Positions 29,065 to 36,134 of a stretch of DNA of 64,000 nt are shown here, in pieces. The notes below the pieces were generated by a model, which was not told the origin of the DNA, ran no database searches, and saw only the letters and a list, made by a program, of their open reading frames with translations. The stretch spans positions 868,001 to 932,000 of the forward strand of contig CAVRJA010000003.1 of assembly GCA_963721405.1 (NCBI GenBank), read 5' to 3'. Position numbers and translations under genes: made by a program. Source of the DNA: JAFNAG01 sp963721405 (GTDB taxonomy: Bacteria; Acidobacteriota; UBA6911). Each line of letters begins with the position of its first letter. Position 1 is the stretch's first letter.

Positions 29065-31011
29065 TCAGTCCTGCAGTGACGATAACTCGGTCTGGAGCGC
29101 TTCCCACTGTTCCATGGAGCGGGCCAACTCTTCCTGCAACTGCTCATGCTCATCCATCGTGGCGCGGAACAGCGTGTAATCGCGATAAAGCCCTTCGGTC
29201 GCAAGCATCTGAGACAGTGCGGCGATGCGCGTCTCATTCGTATGGATGGAGGCTTCCAAGGCCTCGATCTTCCCGGTCAACTGCTGAATCCGGTATGGAT
29301 TGACCTTTTTTTTCGCCCGCTCTCGAAGCGTGACGATTTCCCGGTCGCGCCCGCCATCAGCCGGCGGCCCTCCGGCGCGTTCGCCCCGGGCCGCTTTCGC
29401 CTCTTCGTCCGCCTGCTTCTTTACCAGGTAGTCCTCGTAGTTTCCGAGGTAGGTGACGACAGTTCCGCCGCCGACTTCGTAAACCTTTGTGGCAAGTCCG
29501 TCGAGAAAGTAGCGGTCGTGGCTCACGAAAACCAGCGTGCCGCCATACTCCCGCAGTGAGTCCATCAGGATGTCCTTCGATCGGATGTCCAGGTGATTGG
29601 TAGGCTCGTCCAGCAGGAGGCAGTTGGCAGGCGAGAGCAGAAGCTTGCACAGCACGAGCCGGCTGCGTTCCCCCCCGCTGAGCACGGCTACCTGTTTCTC
29701 CACCGAATCCCCGGAGAACAAAAAGCAACCGAGCAGGGTGCGCAACTGCGGGACGAGGTAACTGGGCGCCACTTCGTACACCTCCTGCCAGACGGTCTTG
29801 TCGGACGTGAGCAGGTCGTCCTGGTCCTGGGAAAAGAAGGAGACCAGCACGTTTTGCCCCTCGCGACGCGACCCGGACATGAGCGGCAGCCGCCCGGCGA
29901 GAAGTTTCATCAGCGTCGATTTTCCCGCGCCGTTGGGCCCGACCAAGGCGACACGGTCGCCTTTTTCAAGATTCAGGGTCAGGTTGCGCAGCACAACCAT
30001 CTCCCCATAGCCGGCGGTGACGTCCCCCAGCTCGATCACCACCCTTCCGGTGCGGGGCCCCTCAGGAAACCGGAAGTGAATGGGCTTGGCTTCGGGGGGA
30101 AGCTCGACGACCTCCATCCGTTCCAGGTCTTTGAGGCGGCTCTGCACCTGCGCGGCCTTCGTTGCCTTGTAGCGGAATTTGTCGGCAAAAGCCTTAATGC
30201 GGGCGATCTCGCGCTGCTGCGCCTCGTACTCGGCCACCAACTGCGCCATGCGCTCTTCCCTCTGCCGCAGAAAGTCCTGGTAGTTCCCCTTGTAGAAATG
30301 GACGCTCCGGTTGCGGATCTCGAGCGCACGGTGAATCGTGGCATCGAGGAAATAGCGGTCGTGGGATACCAGGACGAGCGCGTGCGGGTAATCCTGAAGA
30401 TAGGATTCCAGCCAGTTGCGGGCCTCGAGGTCGAGGTGATTGGTCGGTTCGTCCAGCAGGAGCAGGCTCGGTTGCTGCAAAAGCAGCTTCGCAAGTGCGA
30501 TGCGCATCTGCCATCCGCCACTGAACTCCTCGCACTGGCGGGACCAGTCGCTTTGCAGAAAACCCAGGCCGTTCAGAACGGATCCCACCCGGGCTTCCAG
30601 GGCATATCCCCCTTGCAGCTGAAACTGTTGGGTCAGCGCGGAATAAAGCTCCGTAGCCTTCTCATATTCGGGACCGTCATGCTGCATGTCTGCCAATTCA
30701 TGCTCCAGCCGCCGGCACTCCTGTTCGAGACGGCGCAGGCTCTCGAACACCGACAGGGCCTCTTCGAACACGGTTCGCCCGCGAACGAACAGGCCATCCT
30801 GCGGAAGGTAGCCGAAGCTCAGGTCCTTTGACCCGACAACCTCGCCCTCGTCCTGAGACAGCAAGCCCGCCAGCATCTTCATGAGGGTGGATTTGCCGGT
30901 CCCGTTGTCCCCGACCAGGCCGATGCGATCCCGCTCGTTAATCTGGAAGTCGAGCGAGCGAAAGAGCCACTCACCGCGGTACGCCTTGCCGAGGCCCTTG
31001 ATTTGAAGCAT
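29065..31011 (-). CDS. ABC-F family ATPase
   Basis: A 648-residue soluble protein with two ABC cassettes and no membrane segments. The first cassette has GDNGTGKSTLMKMLAG, the FSGGW signature and LLLLDEPTNHLDLEARNW. The second has GPNGAGKSTLMKLLAG, LSGGERSRLVLCK and CLLLDEPTNHLDIRSK. The linker between them and a C-terminal coiled coil (about 540-648) follow the ABC-F plan. Such proteins act on the ribosome in translation or antibiotic protection, and the Uup-like group binds DNA. Which subgroup applies is not certain. It is divergent from queC. Confidence 0.9.
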   Translation of the reverse strand: MLQIKGLGKAYRGEWLFRSLDFQINERDRIGLVGDNGTGKSTLMKMLAGLLSQDEGEVVGSKDLSFGYLPQDGLFVRGRTVFEEALSVFESLRRLEQECRRLEHELADMQHDGPEYEKATELYSALTQQFQLQGGYALEARVGSVLNGLGFLQSDWSRQCEEFSGGWQMRIALAKLLLQQPSLLLLDEPTNHLDLEARNWLESYLQDYPHALVLVSHDRYFLDATIHRALEIRNRSVHFYKGNYQDFLRQREERMAQLVAEYEAQQREIARIKAFADKFRYKATKAAQVQSRLKDLERMEVVELPPEAKPIHFRFPEGPRTGRVVIELGDVTAGYGEMVVLRNLTLNLEKGDRVALVGPNGAGKSTLMKLLAGRLPLMSGSRREGQNVLVSFFSQDQDDLLTSDKTVWQEVYEVAPSYLVPQLRTLLGCFLFSGDSVEKQVAVLSGGERSRLVLCKLLLSPANCLLLDEPTNHLDIRSKDILMDSLREYGGTLVFVSHDRYFLDGLATKVYEVGGGTVVTYLGNYEDYLVKKQADEEAKAARGERAGGPPADGGRDREIVTLRERAKKKVNPYRIQQLTGKIEALEASIHTNETRIAALSQMLATEGLYRDYTLFRATMDEHEQLQEELARSMEQWEALQTELSSLQD

Positions 31012-31218
31012 GATTCCCTCGAAAATCTGTTAGTTTAGCACAGTGCGAAAGACCCGGGGTGAAGCAGCAGAGGCGCAAGGCGCAATCGGAAGTGGGACAC
31101 ATTCCTGGAGGCATATGGTCGGCTGCAGGCGTTGCCCGGGCATCTAAATGAGCCAGCCTTGAGCGACGGCATTGAATCGGATAAAAGATGCATTGCGCAG
31201 CGAATTAGCGACAAAAGA

Positions 31219-31310
31219 ATTTATCATTTGTCAATGGTCAATTGTCATTTTCATTTGACCGCAAGTAAACAGAAAATGACAATTGATAATCGACAAATGA
31301 TATTTGACAA
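31219..31310. repeat. AT-rich hairpin with complementary repeat arms
   Basis: The left arm (31219-31252) is built from related words such as TCATTTGTCAATGG and TCAATTGTCATTTTC. The right arm (31272-31310) reads GAAAATGACAATTGATAA, then CGACAAATGATATTTGACAA. The arms are near-perfect reverse complements over about 34 bases with a 19-base loop. It is AT-rich in GC-rich surroundings and lies in the 423-base gap between the divergent ABC-F and queC genes. The rest of that gap holds no gene and no preQ1-type element that I can recognise. Confidence 0.7.
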
Positions 31311-31434
31311 CCCGGAGGCGCACGAAAAGCAGACCCCGTGAAGATCCCCAATAGAGCGCCCTTCAGGCGCCAGAGACTCCGGCGCGACGGCGTCGGTTTC
31401 GAGGGCGAGGGGCCGGAAGCGGAAGGCAAACGTT

Positions 31435-32145
31435 ATGACGGTTGTGCCTGGAACGAAGGCGGTAGTACTGGCGAGCGGAGGCATCGATTCCAGCGCTGCG
31501 CTCGCACTCGCCAGGAAAGAAGGGTATGAGCTTTATGCCCTGACTTTCGATTATGGTCAGCGCCACCGTTGTGAACTGGAGGCCGCGAAGCGCGTGGTGG
31601 CGGCGCTGGGCGCCGCAAAGCATGTCGTTGTCGGGATCGACCTCCGGGCCTTTGGCGGCTCCGCATTGACCGCCGACATCGAAGTCCCGAAGGGGCGCCC
31701 CATGAAAAAGATGCCCTCCGAGATCCCGGTCACTTACGTTCCTGCCCGCAACACGATCTTCCTGAGTTTCGCGTTGGGTTGGTGCGAAACCCTCGGGGCC
31801 CAGGATATCTTCATCGGCGCCAACGCAGTCGATTACTCCGGATACCCGGATTGCAGGCCTGAATTTCTGGCCAAGTTCGAGAGGCTGGCCCAACTGGCCA
31901 CCAAGGCGGGTGTGGAGGGGAGTGCGCACTACGAAATTCACGCCCCCCTGCTGCGCATGAGCAAAGCCCAGATCATCCGGGCGGGAATCGAAGCGGGGGT
32001 GGATTTTTCGTTGACGCACAGCTGTTACGATCCTGCTCCAAACGGGTACGCCTGCGGGGCCTGCGATTCGTGCATCCTGCGCCGGCGGGGCTTTCTGGAA
32101 GCAGGAATCCCCGACCCGACCCGTTATGCGGGCATCAGGCTATAG
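31435..32145 (+). CDS. queC: 7-cyano-7-deazaguanine synthase
   Basis: A 236-residue ATP-dependent enzyme turning 7-carboxy-7-deazaguanine into preQ0 for queuosine or related nucleosides. The PP-loop SGGIDSSAALALA is at the N-terminus, followed by TFDYGQRHRCELEAAK and PARNTIFLSFALGWCE. The zinc-binding cysteines are in CYDPAPNGYACGACDSCILR. GGAAGG lies 8 bases before the ATG. No other queuosine gene is present nearby. Confidence 0.95.
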   Translation: MTVVPGTKAVVLASGGIDSSAALALARKEGYELYALTFDYGQRHRCELEAAKRVVAALGAAKHVVVGIDLRAFGGSALTADIEVPKGRPMKKMPSEIPVTYVPARNTIFLSFALGWCETLGAQDIFIGANAVDYSGYPDCRPEFLAKFERLAQLATKAGVEGSAHYEIHAPLLRMSKAQIIRAGIEAGVDFSLTHSCYDPAPNGYACGACDSCILRRRGFLEAGIPDPTRYAGIRL

Positions 32146-32235
32146 GCTGCTGGGATCAGGACCTCGACGGGAACGTAGATCAGGATCAGGAGTGAATGTG
32201 ATCCGGCGATGACAGCATCGACGGCGTGAGCAATC

Positions 32236-32790
32236 ATGGGACAAATACGCTCGCCATTACCGGTGAAGCTCTTCGCCGGAATTCTGACTTCCCTGCCTCA
32301 GAGCATCCCGGACATCGAAAACAGGCTCACGGCTTTGTTCGGCCCCACCGAGCTGCGCAGCGGCGAATTTCCTTTCGATTTGACGCACTACTACGACACG
32401 GAGATGGGTTGCCCGATCGTCCGCTGCTTTATTTCATTTCAGACGCTGATTCCGCCCGAAGACATAGCGCAGATAAAGGCTGCGACCAACGACCTGGAGA
32501 TTGACCTGGCGGCAAAGTACCGGCAAGTGCCCAGGCCGGTCAACCTCGATCCCGGCTACCTCGAGGAATCCAAAATCGTATTGGCATCCACGAAGAACTT
32601 CTACCACAGGATCCTGCTTTCAGGTGGTATCTATGGGGAAGTGACGCTGCGTTACTCCGGGGGCGGCTGGCAGTCGTTTCCCTGGTCATTCCCGGACTTC
32701 CGCAGTGGCCGCTACGATGACTTCTTCACACAGCTGCGTCATGGTTACCGGACTCAACTGAAGTATGAGAAGGGAAATAGCCGTACGTGA
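32236..32790 (+). CDS. DUF4416 family protein
   Basis: A 184-residue cytoplasmic protein matching the DUF4416 pattern: LFAGILTSLPQSI, then LFGPTELRSGEFPFDLTHYY, RPVNLDPGYLEESKIVLAST and FPDFRSGRYDDFF. The family is conserved in several phyla but has no known role. It follows queC by 90 bases in the same direction and could be co-transcribed. Confidence 0.82.
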   Translation: MGQIRSPLPVKLFAGILTSLPQSIPDIENRLTALFGPTELRSGEFPFDLTHYYDTEMGCPIVRCFISFQTLIPPEDIAQIKAATNDLEIDLAAKYRQVPRPVNLDPGYLEESKIVLASTKNFYHRILLSGGIYGEVTLRYSGGGWQSFPWSFPDFRSGRYDDFFTQLRHGYRTQLKYEKGNSRT

Positions 32791-32899
32791 CCGGGCAAAA
32801 AGTCTGGGCAATGGTGCGGAACCAACGGGGAGCGAATCAGGAGGCACCTGCCCGCAGACGATTAGAGGCCCCCTCACCTTTTGTCCTCACTCACGCCTG

Positions 32900-33012
32900 T
32901 GGGCAGGTCTTCTGATTCAACCTCCGCACCGACAGGCGCTTCCGGCCACTGATGGACCGGCAGCTACCTTCGGCTCTGAAGTGGTTGATATTACGGGCAT
33001 TACGCCCTTCTA
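32900..33012 (-). promoter_or_regulatory. Cobalamin-riboswitch-like element, no target gene
   Basis: The reverse strand carries AATCAGAAGACCTGCCC, a good match to the B12 box at the 3' end of cobalamin riboswitches. It is preceded by a GC stem ending GGCCGGAAGCGCC, resembling the conserved CACTG...GGGAAG hairpin. Downstream GGGCAGGT (complement of 32846-32853) can pair with the ACCTGCCC of the box (complement of 32901-32908), as an expression platform would. The 5' half is less typical. The element points toward the 3' end of the opposite-strand DUF4416 gene, so no gene in the correct orientation follows. It also lies downstream of the asparaginase-family gene. The rest of the 32791-33181 gap has no gene. 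Confidence 0.4.
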
Positions 33013-33181
33013 ACCAATTAATTCAGAACATCGGTCCGTCTGCGGATTTCAATCCGTTGACGACGAAAGCCTAAGCTTCCCTGTTCGCCGACAGATTGTC
33101 GTCGCACATCCGATCCGACTATCCATGGATAACACAACAGGCTTTTTACATAAAGAAAGAAAATCGATGATTCGCAGCGGA

Positions 33182-34312
33182 TCAATCTCCCGAACTCGAC
33201 CCGGGCAAGAGTGCCTCGCACGGCAGCAGCTGAGGGCCTTTTTCGGTGCAGACCGCATACCTGGCTTTGTCCCCGGCATACATGGACACGCCCGCGTGTT
33301 CGCCCCTGGCGTTGAGAATGTAGAAATTGATGCCGAAGTTGGGATCGCCGTTTGCCTTGCGCAGATGTCTGTCCAACGTGTTTTCTTTGATCCTCTTCAG
33401 TCCCTCCATCCCGGCGTCTCTTGGGTTCATTCCCTTGCGGAGCGCTTCCACGATGAGGAAGGACGTAAGATTGAACAGGTTGGCCTCGCCCCTGCCGGTC
33501 GACCCGGCAGCGCCGATGGCGCCGTCGACATAGAGCCCGGCCCCCAGTATGGGCGAATCTCCCGCGCGGCCCGGAATCTTGAAGGCGAGCCCGCTGGTCG
33601 TCGTGACGCCGCAGATCTCCCCTTTGGCATTGATGGCGTCACAGTTGATCGTGCCCCAGTAGTGTTCCGGATCAATCAAACCTTCGTTGGCCATTTGCAG
33701 TCCGGCCTGATAGCCGGCTGCAATGCGTTTCTTCGGATCCGGATAATGTTCGGGATCGGTGCGGCGCTTCCACTCGAGCCAGGCCCTGCGTGATCGGTCG
33801 GTATTGAGATCGTCTTCGATCTTGAAGCCGAGGGTGCGTGCGAAGGCCTGCGCGCCCGCTCCGACCAGCAGGTGGTGATCCGTGATTTCCAGGACCGCCT
33901 TCGCCACCAGGGAGGGAGTGCGCACCCCTTCGAGGGCTGCGACGCCGCCGGCGCGCTTCAACGGGCCATGCATGCAGCAGGAATCGAGCTGAACCACGCC
34001 ATCTGAGTTGGGCAGCCCTCCGTAGCCGACGCTCGAGTCCTCCGGATCGAGTTCGACGATGTTGACGCCGGCAATCACGGCGTCCAGGACATCGCCCCCC
34101 TGGGTAATCTGCAAGAAAGCCTTCTCGACGCAGGTTTGCGTCCCGCCGTTCTTGAAGCGGTGCCCGTTGGCAGACGCAATCACCACGGGCCTGAGGCCTT
34201 GCGGAATCAGCATCGTGGGTGCGCGCCCGAAAACCTCGTGTGATGAAGCCGCCGCAAGCCCCGCGGCCGCCGTGGTGAGAACAAATTCCCGGCGTTTCAT
34301 TTTTCTGCTCAT
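33182..34312 (-). CDS. Isoaspartyl peptidase / aspartylglucosaminidase family, Tat-exported
   Basis: A 376-residue N-terminal-nucleophile hydrolase. The N-terminus MSRKMKRREFVLTTAAAG is a twin-arginine signal, so it acts in the periplasm. The precursor should self-cleave before the catalytic threonine in HYWGTINCDAINAKG; downstream are GVTTTSGLAFKIPGRAGDSP and GSTGRGEANL, the substrate-binding part of the beta chain. Members cleave the Asn-GlcNAc link of glycopeptides or isoaspartyl peptides. The ATG at 34312 follows AGGAGG. The B12-box-like element lies just beyond its 3' end. Confidence 0.87.
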   Translation of the reverse strand: MSRKMKRREFVLTTAAAGLAAASSHEVFGRAPTMLIPQGLRPVVIASANGHRFKNGGTQTCVEKAFLQITQGGDVLDAVIAGVNIVELDPEDSSVGYGGLPNSDGVVQLDSCCMHGPLKRAGGVAALEGVRTPSLVAKAVLEITDHHLLVGAGAQAFARTLGFKIEDDLNTDRSRRAWLEWKRRTDPEHYPDPKKRIAAGYQAGLQMANEGLIDPEHYWGTINCDAINAKGEICGVTTTSGLAFKIPGRAGDSPILGAGLYVDGAIGAAGSTGRGEANLFNLTSFLIVEALRKGMNPRDAGMEGLKRIKENTLDRHLRKANGDPNFGINFYILNARGEHAGVSMYAGDKARYAVCTEKGPQLLPCEALLPGSSSGD

Positions 34313-34512
34313 AATCCTGCCTCCTGATGGCTGGGCAAACGTGAGTCTCCTAAGCGCAAGTTGCCCAAGACGACCCGCAAACAACTTCTGAAAGGGAATC
34401 CCACTCTATGTACCCGAAAGGGGGTATGTCAAATTGTTTCGCGAGCGGTCGCCGAAACAGCATTGTAGAGGTTAGCGTCCCCATTTTCCGCTGGTCCTGA
34501 TAAAATGAGCGT

Positions 34513-34788
34513 ATGCATGAGGAGATCCTGCCGGGCAGTGAGATTGTACGAGCCGGTATCGAAGATTTGAAGCAAGGCTGCGAAACCGTTCCGGCTCTCC
34601 TGGTATCGATCGGCGCGCCGCGGCTCCGGCGCCTCGGGCTGCCTGTGCCGGACACGACTTTCCCCCTTCCGGAGTTGCGCCTCTACGAGAAGCTTAGAGA
34701 GATCAATCCCGATGCGGCCCACTCGCAATTTAATTCACTCATAAGGAGGCTCGTGAGTTTCGAGCGCGCTGCCGAATGCGCAAAGTAG
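34513..34788 (+). CDS. Putative antitoxin partner of the nucleotidyltransferase
   Basis: A 91-residue protein whose last 13 bases overlap the following nucleotidyltransferase gene, typical of a toxin-antitoxin pair. It contains EEILPGSEIVRAGIEDLKQG at the N-terminus and LRLYEKLREINPDAAHSQFN near the C-terminus; the latter may be a helical DNA- or partner-binding part. I do not recognise a specific family. The role is inferred from position only. Confidence 0.5.
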   Translation: MHEEILPGSEIVRAGIEDLKQGCETVPALLVSIGAPRLRRLGLPVPDTTFPLPELRLYEKLREINPDAAHSQFNSLIRRLVSFERAAECAK

Positions 34789-35315
34789 CTGATGCCGAAC
34801 GAATTCGGAATTTCATGCGCGCACTCGGCGCTGCAGCCGGGAGTCCGGCCCGGATTTATTTTACCGGAGGGGTAACCGCTGTTCTGCTCGGCTGGAGACC
34901 TGCGACCATCGACGTCGACCTGCGGATCTTTCCGGAGAGCGACGCACTTTTGCGGGCGATCCCGGCGCTCAAAGACTCCCTGGAGATCAACGTGGAGTTG
35001 GCCTCGCCGGCGGATTTCATTCCGGAACTTCCGGGCTGGGAGACCCGGTCGATTTTCATCAGCCAGGAAGGTAAGGTGTCGTTTTATCACTACGATCTCT
35101 ATGCCCAGGCTCTTGCCAAGGCGGAACGCAGCCACGCGCAGGACATCGCCGATGTGCGTGAGATGATTCGGAGCCGCCGCATAGATCCTCTGATCGCGCT
35201 CGAGCACTTCAAGCAGATCGAACCGAGACTCTATCTTTATCCCGCCATAGATCCAGCCTCATTCCGGCGCTCATTGAATGCCGTCCTGGGCCTGAATGAA
35301 TCGGGGCATGAGTAG
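34776..35315 (+). CDS. Nucleotidyltransferase fold protein, putative toxin
   Basis: A 179-residue protein with the minimal nucleotidyltransferase signature: YFTGGVTAVLLGWRPATIDV and then DLRIF, giving G-G-x11-D-x-D. This matches DUF6036-like and AbiEii-like nucleotidyltransferases that act as toxins by modifying tRNA or proteins. SFYHYDLYAQALAKAERSH follows. The overlap with the upstream small gene supports a two-gene unit. The toxin role is inferred from the family and is not visible directly. Confidence 0.65.
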   Translation: MRKVADAERIRNFMRALGAAAGSPARIYFTGGVTAVLLGWRPATIDVDLRIFPESDALLRAIPALKDSLEINVELASPADFIPELPGWETRSIFISQEGKVSFYHYDLYAQALAKAERSHAQDIADVREMIRSRRIDPLIALEHFKQIEPRLYLYPAIDPASFRRSLNAVLGLNESGHE

Positions 35316-35359
35316 CAGGGCCGCTCACACGGTCCGCGAGGTGGAGGAAAGAGGGCCGT

Positions 35360-35743
35360 TCACCCAACCGGCACTAACTCCGTGGTCGTCGCCCGGGACT
35401 TGGCGCCCCCGAGGTCACGGGCGTACTTGATGGACCCCGGGGTGTCGTACTTCTCGAGGTATGCCCTGTCGATTGCCTCCTTCAGACGCTCGCTCCTGAT
35501 GCGCACGGCGCGGACGGGGATCTCACGGTCCGCTATACTGACGACGCCGCGTGGATCTTCGAGGAACGTGCGGTACCAGCCGCGCTGCTTCAGGCTCCAC
35601 GACCGCACAAACACACGACTCTCAATGACCACGACCCAGATCCCGATGAAACGGTGCGGCTGGACGCCCGCCTTGATGCCGATTATTTTGCCCTTGCGAA
35701 TGGCGGTAAGGACGTCGTCCGTAAACCCTCGGTTCGTCTTCAT
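35360..35743 (-). CDS. DUF2255 family protein
   Basis: A 127-residue protein with the family core GIKAGVQPHRFIGIWVVVIE, then VFVRSWSLKQRGWYRTFLED and REIPVRAVRIRSERLKEAID. The fold resembles small flavin-binding or deazaflavin-dependent reductase-like proteins but the activity is unknown. It stands alone, convergent with the nucleotidyltransferase gene. Confidence 0.75.
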   Translation of the reverse strand: MKTNRGFTDDVLTAIRKGKIIGIKAGVQPHRFIGIWVVVIESRVFVRSWSLKQRGWYRTFLEDPRGVVSIADREIPVRAVRIRSERLKEAIDRAYLEKYDTPGSIKYARDLGGAKSRATTTELVPVG

Positions 35744-35807
35744 GCACGCGCCTCAAACTCTGATTGCGTCATCGGCCGAGTTCTGACCGCGTCGACACGC
35801 CCCGACT

Positions 35808-36134
35808 TTACCGAAGCTCTTTTCGCAGGACTAACTTGAGCCCGGACCATACGTCTGTGACGGCACACACCTTGATATCCACAAGGCCGAGCGGGAGGGC
35901 AATTTCGCGTATCGTATCTTCGGTGATGTCAGTCGCCACCTTTGCCGATTTCTTGGGCCAGGATACCCAGATCATCGCCGTCGGCTTGAGCCCGGCGCGG
36001 TAAGTATGCAAAGCGTCAGCAAGATCAGTCTTGTGCGAGGTGGGAAAGGGGGCCGTATCTCCAAATTCCAAGATTCGGCCCCCGTTCTTCCAATCCCCAG
36101 CCTTCGCCGGAACAGGATCCGTAGGTTTACCCAC
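35808..36134 (-). pseudogene. DUF3052 gene, 5'-truncated by a repeat element
   Basis: The C-terminal part is a good DUF3052 match: IWVSWPKKSAKVATDITEDT, then LPLGLVDIKVCAVTDVWSGL ending in KLVLRKELR. The usual N-terminal half is absent. In its place the frame runs through the palindromic element at 36042-36096, which encodes GRILEFGDTAPFP, and on to an ATG at 36134 that overlaps the end of the YfhO-like gene. I infer that the element marks the break point and that the remaining open frame is a relic. Confidence 0.65.
36042..36096. repeat. Dispersed palindromic element, short copy
   Basis: The element begins GGGAAAGGGGGCCGTATC, continues TCCAAATTCCAAGATT and closes with CGGCCCCCGTTCTTCC. GGGGGCCG and CGGCCCCC are perfect inverted ends. 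It shares the 23 bases from GGGGGCCGTATC through TCCAAATTCCA with the longer copy at 39605-39692 and lacks that copy's centre. It lies at the truncation point of the DUF3052 gene. Confidence 0.75.

Noticed and set aside
31311..31434. preQ1 riboswitch before queC
   Set aside because: Such elements are common before queuosine genes, so I looked, but I found no preQ1-type loop and A-rich tail.
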